In this document: piece after piece, positions 6,144 through 13,469 of the stretch | Layout: each line of letters begins with the position of its first letter | Position numbering within the stretch: position 1 is the stretch's first letter | Source of the DNA: Pseudomonadota bacterium | Lineage (GTDB): Bacteria; Pseudomonadota; Alphaproteobacteria; Kiloniellales; J153 | Length of the DNA: 21,505 nt | NCBI GenBank assembly: GCA_022572105.1 | Contig: JACZWN010000028.1 | Location: 1-21,505 of the forward strand | Direction of reading: 5' to 3' | Position numbers and translations under genes: made by a program | The notes under the pieces: model-generated | Databases searched by the model: none | What the model saw: the letters and a program-made list of their open reading frames with translations, nothing else | What the model was told of the DNA's origin: nothing

Positions 6144-7229
6144 ATCGATACCCTCGTCGAGTTCGTCGGCGTTCAGAAGAGCTACGACGGCGAGACGCTG
6201 GTCGTCAAAGATCTCAACCTGAAGGTGGCGCGCGGCGAGTTCCTGACCATGCTCGGGCCATCGGGCTCGGGCAAGACCACGGTCCTCATGATGGTGGCCG
6301 GGTTCGAGCCGGCCACCCACGGCGATATTCTGCTCGACAGCGTGCCGATCAACAACGTGCCGCCCCACAAGCGCGGCATCGGCATGGTGTTCCAGAACTA
6401 TGCCCTGTTCCCGCACATGACGGTGTTCGAAAACCTGGCCTTTCCGCTCCAAGTGCGACGGATGGGCAAGGCCGAGGTCGAAAGCAAGGTGCAGCGCGCG
6501 CTCGACATGGTGCGCCTGGGTGGGTTCGGCCACCGCCGGCCCGGGCAACTCTCGGGCGGACAGCAGCAGCGCGTCGCCGTGGCACGGGCGCTGGTCTTCG
6601 AGCCGACGCTGGTGTTGATGGACGAACCGCTCGGCGCGCTCGACAAGAACCTGCGCGAGGAGATGCAGTACGAGATCAAGCACATCCACGAGAACCTGGG
6701 CGTCACCATGGTCTACGTGACCCATGACCAGTCCGAGGCGCTGACCATGTCCAACCGCATCGCGGTTTTCGACGACGGCGTGATTCAACAGCTGGCGACC
6801 CCCGAATCCCTTTACGAGATGCCGGAAAACGCCTTCGTGGCGGGCTTCATCGGCGAGAACAACCGGCTCATGGGCAGGGTGACCGAAATGAACGGCCAAT
6901 CCTGCTTGGTCGAGGTCGATGCCGGGGGCAGCGTCCAAGCGCTGGCGATCAACGTGGACGGCGTGGGGACGCGGACCACGCTGTCGTTGCGGCCCGAACG
7001 CGTGACGATCAACCCGGCCGAAGGCAGTTGCCCGAACGTGTTCGACGCCAAGGTCGAGGAACTCATCTACCTCGGGGATCACATGCGCACCCGGGTCAGC
7101 GTCTGTGGCCACGACGACTTCATCGTCAAGGTCCCGAACTCCAGCGGAAACGTCAATCTGACGCCCGGCGAAATGGTCAAGGTGGGTTGGATGGCGGAGG
7201 ACTGCAGGGCGCTCGACGCGCGCGAATAG
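6129..7229 (+). CDS. ABC transporter ATP-binding protein, PotA-like (polyamine-type importer)
   Basis: A 366-residue ATPase powering the importer encoded downstream; it acts as a dimer on the cytoplasmic face of the permeases. Visible: Walker A GPSGSGKTT (residues 43-51), Q-loop in VFQNYALFPHMTV, signature LSGGQQQR (141-148), Walker B LVLMDEP (Asp165, Glu166), D-loop GALD, and switch His199 in VTHDQSEALTMS. The last 120 or so residues form a TOBE-type regulatory domain (SLRPERVTI...EELIYLGDHMRTRV), as in PotA. Length fits the family. The ATG at 6129 is the second copy of a duplicated start; GTG at 6126 is an alternative. The tail overlaps a strong AGGAGG with no start codon after it. The binding-protein gene follows after 137 bp. 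Confidence 0.93.
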   Translation: MPDSDIDTLVEFVGVQKSYDGETLVVKDLNLKVARGEFLTMLGPSGSGKTTVLMMVAGFEPATHGDILLDSVPINNVPPHKRGIGMVFQNYALFPHMTVFENLAFPLQVRRMGKAEVESKVQRALDMVRLGGFGHRRPGQLSGGQQQRVAVARALVFEPTLVLMDEPLGALDKNLREEMQYEIKHIHENLGVTMVYVTHDQSEALTMSNRIAVFDDGVIQQLATPESLYEMPENAFVAGFIGENNRLMGRVTEMNGQSCLVEVDAGGSVQALAINVDGVGTRTTLSLRPERVTINPAEGSCPNVFDAKVEELIYLGDHMRTRVSVCGHDDFIVKVPNSSGNVNLTPGEMVKVGWMAEDCRALDARE

Positions 7230-7249
7230 GAGGAAAAATCACGGAACCA

Positions 7250-7274
7250 GGCGCCGCTGCCGTGGGACGGCGCC
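7250..7274 (+). repeat. GC-rich hairpin between ATPase and binding-protein genes
   Basis: GGCGCCG (7250-7256) and CGGCGCC (7268-7274) form a perfect 7-bp stem with an 11-base loop in the 137-bp spacer. There is no T run on the plus strand, so it is not a standard terminator. It could stabilise or delimit the downstream binding-protein mRNA. Confidence 0.4.
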
Positions 7275-7366
7275 ATAGCGAAAACGATCTGGCCCGCGGC
7301 GCTCCGGCGTTGCCGGGATCGAAATCGAAGTCAAAGCAACCCAAGGACACAGGGAGAACTGGCAAT

Positions 7367-8467
7367 ATGAAGAGATCATTCACCACTACCGCCGTTGCCG
7401 CGGCCGGGCTTGCGATGCTCGGCCTGAGCACGTTCGGGACCGCCCAGGCGGCGGAGTCCATCACCGTCGTCTCTTGGGGCGGCGGGTATACCCAAAGCCA
7501 GATCAAGGCCTATCACGAACCCTTCACCGCCGAGACCGGTATCACCATCAGGTCCGAGGACTACAACGGCGGCCTGGCCGAGGTGAAGGCGCAGGTCGAG
7601 GCCGGAAGCGTCATCTGGGACTTGGTCGACGTGGAGCTTTCGGATGCCGTTCGCGGCTGCGACGAGGGTCTGCTGGAGACCATCGACCATTCGATCCTGC
7701 CGCCGGGCGACGACGGTACCCCGGCCAAGGACGATTTTATGGAGGGAACGCTTTTTGAATGCGCGGTCGCCAACATCGTCTGGTCGACGATATACGCCTA
7801 TGACAAGTCCAAGTTAACGGGCGCGGTGCCGAAGACGATCGCCGATTTCTTCGACACCAAGAAGTTTCCCGGCAAGCGGGGCATAAGAAAGAACGCCAAG
7901 CCGATCCTGGAAATGGCCCTCATGGCCGACGGGGTCGCCTCCGGAGACGTGTATGACACGCTGTCCACGGACGCCGGCATCGACCGGGCCTTCAAGGTGC
8001 TGGACCGGATCAAGAAAGACGTCCTCTGGTGGGAAGCCGGCGCGCAACCACCGCAGATGCTGGCCGACGGCGAGGTGCTCATGACCACCGCCTACAACGG
8101 CCGAATCTTCAATGCCCAGGTCGTCGAGAACAAGCCCTTCGTGATCGTTTGGGACGGCCAGGTCTGGGACCTCGATCTGTGGGTCATACCGAAGGGCGCG
8201 CCGAACAAAGAGACGGCGCTGAAGTTCATCGCCTTCTCGACCGACACCAAGCGGAACGCGGCCCAGGCGAGCTACATCTCGTACGGTCCGGTCCGTAAGT
8301 CGGCCGCACCGTTGGTGTCGACCCACGCCGAGACCGGCATCGACATGAAGCCCCACATGCCGACGGCGCCGGAAAACTTCAAGAACGCGCTGCAGAACGA
8401 CTTCGAGTTCTGGGCCGATCATCAGGACGAGCTGAACGAGCGCTTCAACGCTTGGCTCGCCAAGTAA
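7367..8467 (+). CDS. Polyamine-type ABC transporter substrate-binding protein (PotD/PotF-like)
   Basis: A 366-residue periplasmic binding protein. Residues 1-28 are a signal peptide (MKRSF, a hydrophobic core, cleavage after AQA). The mature protein starts with ESITVVSWGGGYTQSQIKAY, the typical opening of spermidine/putrescine-type binding proteins, followed by an extended two-lobe fold with VPKTIADFFDTKKFPGKRGI and EVLMTTAYNGRIFNAQ. Length fits PotD/PotF relatives. A ribosome site (AGGGAG, 7351-7356) precedes the ATG by ten bases. It is encoded between its ATPase and two permeases, and a terminator-like hairpin follows the stop codon, which would raise its level over the permeases. Ligand-contact residues could not be matched with certainty, so 'polyamine-type' means family, not proven substrate. 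Confidence 0.9.
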   Translation: MKRSFTTTAVAAAGLAMLGLSTFGTAQAAESITVVSWGGGYTQSQIKAYHEPFTAETGITIRSEDYNGGLAEVKAQVEAGSVIWDLVDVELSDAVRGCDEGLLETIDHSILPPGDDGTPAKDDFMEGTLFECAVANIVWSTIYAYDKSKLTGAVPKTIADFFDTKKFPGKRGIRKNAKPILEMALMADGVASGDVYDTLSTDAGIDRAFKVLDRIKKDVLWWEAGAQPPQMLADGEVLMTTAYNGRIFNAQVVENKPFVIVWDGQVWDLDLWVIPKGAPNKETALKFIAFSTDTKRNAAQASYISYGPVRKSAAPLVSTHAETGIDMKPHMPTAPENFKNALQNDFEFWADHQDELNERFNAWLAK

Positions 8468-8479
8468 ACGTCCTCTAAT

Positions 8480-8517
8480 CGGGGAGGGGTGCGTTAGCGC
8501 CTCTCCCCGCTATTTTT
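8480..8517 (+). terminator. Intrinsic terminator/attenuator after the binding-protein gene
   Basis: A 12-bp stem (left arm 8480-8491, right arm 8498-8509, including two G-T wobbles) with a loop of six is followed by TATTTTT (8511-8517). It lies 12 bases past the stop codon and before the first permease gene, so it probably ends part of the transcripts and lets the rest read through. Confidence 0.75.
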
Positions 8518-8545
8518 CCCGGATCGCAACTTAAAGCCCCAGGCG

Positions 8546-9826
8546 ATGGCCGAAGCAGTTATCACGGCAGCCCCAACCGAAGTCTCCGACGCCGTCAACC
8601 TTAAGGCCAGGCTTAGGAGCGCGACCGCGCGCTCACGGCGCAACGCCTTCCTGCTGACCGCGCCGCTCCTGATCATGCTGCTGATCACCTTCATCGTGCC
8701 GATCCTGGACATGCTGTTCCGCAGCATCGACGATCCGATCGTGGGACAGGCCGTGCCGCGCGCCGCGATCGCACTGGAGGATTGGGACTCGGGGGCCGGC
8801 CTGCCATCCGAGGAAGCCTACGCCGCCCTGGTGGCCGACCTCGCCGCCCTGCGCACGGGCGGCTCCGACGGCAAGGCCCTGATCGGCCGTTTCGCCACGC
8901 GCCTGAATTTCGAGCAGCCGGGCGTGAGGAGCGTGATCACCAAGACCGCGCGCAAGGCCCCGAAGCTGAAAGAGGGTCCCTACAAGGACGCGCTGATCAA
9001 GATCCACAAGAAATGGGGCCAGCCGGAGATCTGGGCCGCGATCCAGCGCCTGTCTGCGCCTTACACCGTCGTGCATTTCCTGGCGTCCCTGGATCTGCAC
9101 TACGACGTGGAAGGCTCGATCGTCGGCCAACCGGAGATGCGCCAAGTTTATATCACCATCTGGCTGAGGACGCTCTATATCAGCGGACTGGTGACCTTGC
9201 TCTGCATATTGCTTGGCTACCCGGTGGCCTACCTGCTTGCGACCCTGCCCCAGCGCACCTCCAACCTGCTGATCATTCTGGTCCTGCTCCCCTTCTGGAC
9301 GTCGCTCCTGGTTCGCACGACGAGTTGGATCGTCGTGCTCGGCCGGAACGGCGTGCTGCTGGAAACGCTGGCGTGGTTGGGCCTGGTCGGCGACGTCGAC
9401 CGCCCGCAACTGATCTACAACATGACCGGCACCATCGTCGCCATGACGCACATTCTGTTGCCTTTCATGATCCTGCCGATCTACAGCGTGATGCGGGGCA
9501 TTTCGCCGACCTACATGCGCGCGGCGCGCTCGCTCGGCGCGAACCCGGCGCGGGCCTTCTACAAGGTCTACTTGCCGCAGACGGTCCCGGGCGTCGGCGC
9601 CGGCAGCATTTTGGTCTTCATTCTCGCCATGGGCTACTACATCACGCCGGCCCTCGTCGGCGGCCAGAACGGCACGCTCATCTCCAACTTCATCGCCTTC
9701 CACATGCAGAAGTCGCTGAACTGGGGGTTCGCCGCGGCGCTGGGCGCGATCCTGCTGGCCGGGGTCTTGGGGCTCTATTGGCTCTACGACCGGGTCGTCG
9801 GCGTCAGCAACATGAAGATGGGGTAG
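8546..9826 (+). CDS. ABC transporter permease, PotB-like, with a large periplasmic insert
   Basis: A 426-residue inner-membrane permease. Helix 1 is at about 33-56 (AFLLTAPLLIMLLITFIVPIL). The conserved permease core starts near residue 205 (TLYISGLVTLLCILLGYPVAYLLATL) and includes the ATPase-contacting EAA loop YMRAARSLGANPARAF (from Tyr323), ending with GLYWLYDRVVG. Ordinary PotB proteins have about 285 residues; here some 150 residues (58-205), hydrophilic and lysine/alanine-rich with predicted helices, are placed between helix 1 and helix 2, which should be on the periplasmic side. The gene starts after a terminator-like hairpin, has no strong ribosome site, and ends four bases before the second permease. 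Function as an importer subunit is secure from context; the role of the insert is unknown. Confidence 0.9.
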   Translation: MAEAVITAAPTEVSDAVNLKARLRSATARSRRNAFLLTAPLLIMLLITFIVPILDMLFRSIDDPIVGQAVPRAAIALEDWDSGAGLPSEEAYAALVADLAALRTGGSDGKALIGRFATRLNFEQPGVRSVITKTARKAPKLKEGPYKDALIKIHKKWGQPEIWAAIQRLSAPYTVVHFLASLDLHYDVEGSIVGQPEMRQVYITIWLRTLYISGLVTLLCILLGYPVAYLLATLPQRTSNLLIILVLLPFWTSLLVRTTSWIVVLGRNGVLLETLAWLGLVGDVDRPQLIYNMTGTIVAMTHILLPFMILPIYSVMRGISPTYMRAARSLGANPARAFYKVYLPQTVPGVGAGSILVFILAMGYYITPALVGGQNGTLISNFIAFHMQKSLNWGFAAALGAILLAGVLGLYWLYDRVVGVSNMKMG

Positions 9827-9830
9827 GGCC

Positions 9831-10742
9831 ATGGCGCTGCCGCCATACGTCGGTCCGGCCGACATCGCCTGGCACTACGGCTTCCGGTTCTACTGCGCCC
9901 TGGTGCTGATCTTCCTGATGCTGCCGATTCTGGTGATCATCCCGCTGTCGTTCAACGCGGAGCCCTATTTCACCTACAGCGAGGGGATGTTGGCCTTCGA
10001 ACCCGAGGCCTACTCGCTGCGCTGGTATGCGGACATCGTCACGAACGGGATGGCCGCGCCCAACGCCCCGTTCTCCTGGTCGTGGATTCAGGATTCCTGG
10101 TCCAACGCGCAGTGGATCCATTCCACGAAGAACTCCTTCATTATCGGCATCGCCGCGACCCTCATCGCGACCACGCTGGGCACGCTCGCGGCCCTTGGCC
10201 TGACGCGGCCGCACATGCCGTTCCGCCAGGCAATCATGGCGCTCTTGATCTCGCCGATGATCGTGCCGCTGATCATCTCGGCGGCCGGCATGTTCTTCTT
10301 CTACTCCAAGATCGGCCTGTCCCATACCTTCCCCGGGATCATTCTGGCCCACGCGGCGATCGGCACGCCTTTCGTGGTCATCACCGTGACCGCGACACTG
10401 GCGGGTTTCGACAGCAACCTGATGCGCGCCGCCGCGAGCCTCGGGGCGACGCCCCCGCGGACCTTCTTCAAGGTCGTGGTGCCGCTGATCTCGCCGGGCG
10501 TAATCTCGGGCGCGCTCTTCGCCTTCATCACTTCCTTCGACGAGGTGGTGGTGGTGCTGTTCCTGACCAAGTTCGAGCAGCGCACCATCCCGCGCCAGAT
10601 GTATGCCGGCATCCGCGAGCAGATCAGCCCGACGATTCTAGCGGTGGCGACGCTCTTGGTCATCATTGCGGTGCTACTGCTCCTGACCATGGAGATGCTG
10701 CGCCGGCGCAACGAGCGCATGCGCGGCCTCTCGCCGGGTTAA
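9831..10742 (+). CDS. ABC transporter permease, PotC-like
   Basis: A 303-residue inner-membrane permease, partner of the preceding one. Helix 1 is about residues 19-40 (FYCALVLIFLMLPILVIIPL). After a periplasmic stretch containing LRWYADIV the core begins at NSFIIGIAATLIATTLG, and the EAA loop is LMRAAASLGATPPRTFFKVVVP. Near the C-terminus FITSFDEVVVVLFL is the well-known PotC/PotI-type segment, followed by a last helix and a basic tail (RRRNERMRG). It is slightly longer than PotC (about 265) because of extra residues before helix 2. Four bases separate it from the first permease, so the two are translated together. Only one base separates its stop from the next gene. Confidence 0.92.
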   Translation: MALPPYVGPADIAWHYGFRFYCALVLIFLMLPILVIIPLSFNAEPYFTYSEGMLAFEPEAYSLRWYADIVTNGMAAPNAPFSWSWIQDSWSNAQWIHSTKNSFIIGIAATLIATTLGTLAALGLTRPHMPFRQAIMALLISPMIVPLIISAAGMFFFYSKIGLSHTFPGIILAHAAIGTPFVVITVTATLAGFDSNLMRAAASLGATPPRTFFKVVVPLISPGVISGALFAFITSFDEVVVVLFLTKFEQRTIPRQMYAGIREQISPTILAVATLLVIIAVLLLLTMEMLRRRNERMRGLSPG

Positions 10743-10743
10743 A

Positions 10744-11457
10744 ATGACTGGCGGACGCGGGCTCACCGGGAGCCGCGCGTTTCTACTCGCATCGATCGTC
10801 TTCCTGGGGCTGGGCGGCGCGCCGGCCGCGCAGAGTTCGCGCCATGTGGACCTGGAACTGGTCCTGGCCATCGACTGCTCCTACAGCGTGGACGCCCGCG
10901 AATTTGAACTACAGAAGATCGGGCTGGCCCAGGCCTTCCGAAACCCGGTGGTGCTGGCCGCCATCCAGGCAGGCGAGCACAAAACCATCGCGGTCTCGGT
11001 GGTCGAGTGGTCCAAGTCCGGCGTCCAGGAGATCGTGGTGCCTTGGACCCTGGTGCGCGATGGCCCCAGCGCCGAGGCGCTGGCCGCGCGCATCGAGGCC
11101 GCGCCCCGCCTGACCGCGGAGGGCGCCACCTCGATCTCCTCCATGATCCGGTTCGGCATCGCCTACCTGGCCGCCAATTCCATCTCGGGCGAGCGCAGAG
11201 TCATCGATATCTCCGCCGACGGGCGCAACAACGCCGGCCAAAAGATCGCCGCGGCCGGCGCGCTCGCGCGCGCCTACGGCGTGACCATCAACGGCCTGGC
11301 GATCCTCAACGAGATCCCGACGCTGCATTTCTATTTCGAGCAACAGGTGATCTCCGGGCCGGATGCCTTCGTCATCGAGGCCAACGACTACGAGCACTAC
11401 GCGGTGGCGATCCTGCACAAGCTGATCCGCGAGATCGGCTACCCGGCGGTCTCCTGA
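10744..11457 (+). CDS. Secreted DUF1194 (von Willebrand factor A-like) protein
   Basis: A 237-residue protein with an N-terminal signal sequence (residues 1-29, hydrophobic FLLASIVFLGLGGAPAA), so probably periplasmic. The domain starts HVDLELVLAIDCSYSVDAREFELQ; Asp44-Cys-Ser46-Tyr-Ser48 fits the DxSxS metal-site motif of VWA domains, and EGATSISSMI and VIDISADGRNN provide the other expected loops. This is the family annotated DUF1194, whose function is not established. The start lies one base after the stop of the second permease, with no clear ribosome site, which suggests translational coupling and a role tied to the importer, though this could be mere operon co-location. It is the last gene before an AT-rich gap. 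Confidence 0.85.
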   Translation: MTGGRGLTGSRAFLLASIVFLGLGGAPAAQSSRHVDLELVLAIDCSYSVDAREFELQKIGLAQAFRNPVVLAAIQAGEHKTIAVSVVEWSKSGVQEIVVPWTLVRDGPSAEALAARIEAAPRLTAEGATSISSMIRFGIAYLAANSISGERRVIDISADGRNNAGQKIAAAGALARAYGVTINGLAILNEIPTLHFYFEQQVISGPDAFVIEANDYEHYAVAILHKLIREIGYPAVS

Positions 11458-11489
11458 CGACGCGCGCCGAATGGCGCTGGCAGTCGTCG

Positions 11490-11542
11490 AACATTAATTT
11501 AAATCAACTAATAACCAGATAGACTTACGAAAATGAATGAAA
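11490..11542 (+). promoter_or_regulatory. AT-rich probable promoter region upstream of the PadR-like gene
   Basis: About 50 bases are strikingly AT-rich compared with the surroundings and contain TTAATT, the palindrome ATTTAAAT (11497-11504) and TAATAA. No well-spaced -35/-10 pair stands out. Position and composition suggest a promoter and perhaps an operator for the gene at 11611. Confidence 0.35.
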
Positions 11543-11543
11543 C

Positions 11544-11569
11544 CGTCCCCGCCTGGACACCCGGGGACG
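11544..11569 (+). terminator. Hairpin without T-tail (weak terminator or operator)
   Basis: CGTCCCCG (11544-11551) and CGGGGACG (11562-11569) form a perfect 8-bp stem with a 10-base loop, followed by TTCAGCTTACC. It lies about 85 bases past the end of the importer operon and 41 before the PadR-like gene. It may end the operon weakly or be a regulator site. Confidence 0.35.
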
Positions 11570-11610
11570 TTCAGCTTACCTTATACCTCCAGACATAGCT
11601 TGACCGGCCC

Positions 11611-12147
11611 ATGTACCGCGACAACACGCTGATTCCGAGCGAGGCGATCCGCCTTCTCGCGCTGGGTATCCTGGCTACCGGCGAGATCCCCTACGCCGAA
11701 CTCGCCAGCGAGGTGCGCCACTTCGCCGGGCACGTCGTGGGGCCGTCGCTCGATCTGGTGGGCAGCCCGATCGAGGTGCTCAAGGTCGAGGGCCTGATCG
11801 AGGCGCCCGGGGATGGGGGACCGGCCGCTCCCCTGCGCATCACCCAAGCCGGCCGGGACGAGCTGACCCGCCTTCTGACCTCCAACCTGCGCACGCCGGT
11901 CAGCGACCTCAACAAGCTGATCATCACCCTCAAGATGCGCTTCCTGCACCTGCTGGAGCCCGGGGACCGGCGCCTGCAGGCCGAGATCCTGATCGAGATG
12001 TGCGAGCGCCAACTGGTCCGCCTGACCGAGTTGCGCGCCCACCACGCCCAGGCGCCGGGCCACCTGAGCCGCTGGCTCGACCACGAGATCGACCAGAGCC
12101 GCGCGCGCCTGGACTGGTTCCGGGACTTGCGGGAGAGTCTCGGCTGA
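11611..12147 (+). CDS. PadR-like winged-helix transcriptional regulator
   Basis: A 178-residue cytoplasmic protein. The N-terminal part, LIPSEAIRLLALGILATGEIPYAELASEVRHF, then IEVLKVEGLIEA and LRITQAGRDELTRLL, fits the PadR winged-helix DNA-binding domain: helix, helix, recognition helix and wing ending in 'ITxxGRxEL'. The C-terminal part, LKMRFLHLLEPGDRRLQAEILIEMCERQLVRLTEL, is a long helical pair typical of the PadR dimerisation region. An AT-rich gap and a hairpin precede it, and it is convergent with the SDR gene. No strong ribosome site is seen before the ATG. Its target is unknown; it could regulate itself or the adjacent importer operon. Confidence 0.8.
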   Translation: MYRDNTLIPSEAIRLLALGILATGEIPYAELASEVRHFAGHVVGPSLDLVGSPIEVLKVEGLIEAPGDGGPAAPLRITQAGRDELTRLLTSNLRTPVSDLNKLIITLKMRFLHLLEPGDRRLQAEILIEMCERQLVRLTELRAHHAQAPGHLSRWLDHEIDQSRARLDWFRDLRESLG

Positions 12148-12150
12148 GCG

Positions 12151-12184
12151 GCCAAAACCGTTCAGTAGCCGAAACCGTTCAGTA
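12151..12184. repeat. 17-bp tandem duplication at the convergent gene ends
   Basis: GCCAAAACCGTTCAGTA (12151-12167) is followed at once by GCCGAAACCGTTCAGTA (12168-12184), 16 of 17 identical. It fills the 31-bp gap between the PadR-like and SDR genes; the second copy includes the SDR stop codon (12179-12181). Confidence 0.75.
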
Positions 12185-12919
12185 CAAGTGCTGGCCGCCG
12201 GTGACGAAGACCTCGGTGCCGGTGACGTAGCTGAAGTCGGCCACGCACAGCTGGTACACGGCCGAGGCGACCTCCTCGGGCCGGCCCATGCGGTGCATGG
12301 GGATGCGCGGGATCAGCGCCTCGTACTCCTCGCCGACCATGTCGGTTTCGATCTCGCCGGGCGCGACCGCGTTGACGCGCACGCCGAGCTCGGCAAACTC
12401 CACCGCCAGCTCGCGCGTCAGCGCCGACAGCGCCGCCTTCGAGGTCGAATACGCCGACCCCGCAAAGGGGTGGATCTGGTGCCCGGCGATCGAGGTGATG
12501 TTGACGATGCAGCCCTGGCCCCGGCGTAGGGCGGCGGCAAGCCCGCGCGCCAACACCAGCGGGGTGAAGAAGTTCAGCTCGAAGACCTCGCGCCAGGTCG
12601 CGACGTCGCCGTTGAGGCAGCCCAGGCGCTCATTGAACGGCGTCTTGGGCGAGACCGCGGCGTTGTTGACCAGCGCGTGCAGGGGCCGCTCGCCGAGAAT
12701 GTCGTTGGCCTCCACGATGAAGCTTTCGACGCTTTCGGGCGCTTTCAGGTCCACGCTCACGTGATGGGTCCAGTTCGGGTCGCGCTGGCATTCCTCGGGC
12801 ACGGCTTCGCGCGAGCAGGTGATGATGCGCCAGCCCTCGCCGCTGAACCGCTTGACCGTGGCGTGCCCGATGCCGCGGCTGGCACCGGTCAGAATAACCG
12901 TCTTGCGATCATCGCTCAT
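12179..12919 (-). CDS. Short-chain dehydrogenase/reductase (SDR)
   Basis: A 246-residue classical SDR oxidoreductase, NAD(P)-dependent, probably cytoplasmic. The cofactor motif TGASRGIG is at residues 11-18, NNAA is in the expected central position, and the catalytic triad is Ser143 (ITSIAG), Tyr157 and Lys161 (YSTSK). The C-terminal VNAVAPGEIETDM and YVTGTEVFVTGGQHLY complete the family pattern. It resembles FabG-like enzymes but has a slightly long insertion before the active-site helix (NERLGCLNGDVATW), so the substrate is open. GGAGC is eight bases ahead of the ATG, and the start lies two bases after the stop of the 126-residue unknown protein, so the two genes are surely co-transcribed. 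Confidence 0.92.
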   Translation of the reverse strand: MSDDRKTVILTGASRGIGHATVKRFSGEGWRIITCSREAVPEECQRDPNWTHHVSVDLKAPESVESFIVEANDILGERPLHALVNNAAVSPKTPFNERLGCLNGDVATWREVFELNFFTPLVLARGLAAALRRGQGCIVNITSIAGHQIHPFAGSAYSTSKAALSALTRELAVEFAELGVRVNAVAPGEIETDMVGEEYEALIPRIPMHRMGRPEEVASAVYQLCVADFSYVTGTEVFVTGGQHLY

Positions 12920-12921
12920 GG

Positions 12922-13302
12922 TTATTGCTCCGGCGCCGGGCGCACCGAGGCGACCCGGAAGGTCATCAGCTCGCCGTCCTGCTCGCGCAGCGAGACGTAC
13001 TCGCCGTCCTTGAAGACGTGGTCGTCGAACCGGTAGCCCGGCTCGTCCTCGTCCGGGTCGCCGGCCACGTCGTAGTGAAACGCCCAGGTTCCGCCGCGCC
13101 GGTGCACCAGATGGCCCATTTCATCCGTCTCGCCCTCCCAGAAACGCCGCACCCGGCAACGGCCGCGGACCTTGCGCCAAGCCTCGGCGTCGATGCGGCC
13201 GTCGTCGTTCAGCGGCGCGACGAACTCGTAGCCGTGGCTGCTACTGCCCTGGGGGTGCTCCGGGTCCCGCGCCAGCTCCAGTCGAACGATAGTCAAGGTC
13301 AT
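12922..13302 (-). CDS. Conserved protein of unknown function, 126 residues
   Basis: The protein begins MTLTIVRLELARDPEHPQGS and contains HGYEFVAPLNDDGRIDAEAW, RCRVRRFWEGE, GGTWAFHYD and FKDGEYVSLREQDGELMTFRV. I recognise this only as a small hypothetical protein common in alphaproteobacteria, without known activity. There is no signal peptide or membrane segment; it is rich in charged and aromatic residues and looks like a compact beta-rich cytoplasmic protein. The start at 13302 is chosen because the family-like text begins there and GAGGA lies about 11 bases ahead; a longer open frame continues upstream but runs antisense through the CDF and pdxH region. Its stop is two bases from the SDR start, suggesting a shared role. 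Confidence 0.75.
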   Translation of the reverse strand: MTLTIVRLELARDPEHPQGSSSHGYEFVAPLNDDGRIDAEAWRKVRGRCRVRRFWEGETDEMGHLVHRRGGTWAFHYDVAGDPDEDEPGYRFDDHVFKDGEYVSLREQDGELMTFRVASVRPAPEQ

Positions 13303-13365
13303 GGCTCTTGCGTCCTCAAATCCTTCCCGGCTCCGCGCTTGGCCCGTTTCAAGGGAGTTTCGCGG

Positions 13366-13403
13366 TCCGTCTCCAAGAATACGATCCGTCTCCAAGAATA
13401 CGA
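13366..13403. repeat. 19-bp exact tandem duplication
   Basis: TCCGTCTCCAAGAATACGA occurs twice with no mismatch (13366-13384, 13385-13403) in the 167-bp gap between the CDF gene and the 126-residue unknown gene. It lies upstream of the latter and could duplicate a regulator or promoter element read on the minus strand. Confidence 0.85.
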
Positions 13404-13469
13404 AATGGCGCCGGACCAGTTTAACCGCAAGATCGCGTTTCGTCTCGCATCGGAACGACGGCGGGCCGT

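Noticed and set aside
11533..11598. 21-residue ORF (MNETVPAWTPGDVQLTLYLQT)
   Set aside because: No ribosome site is visible and it spans a hairpin; kept only as part of a finding, not as a gene.
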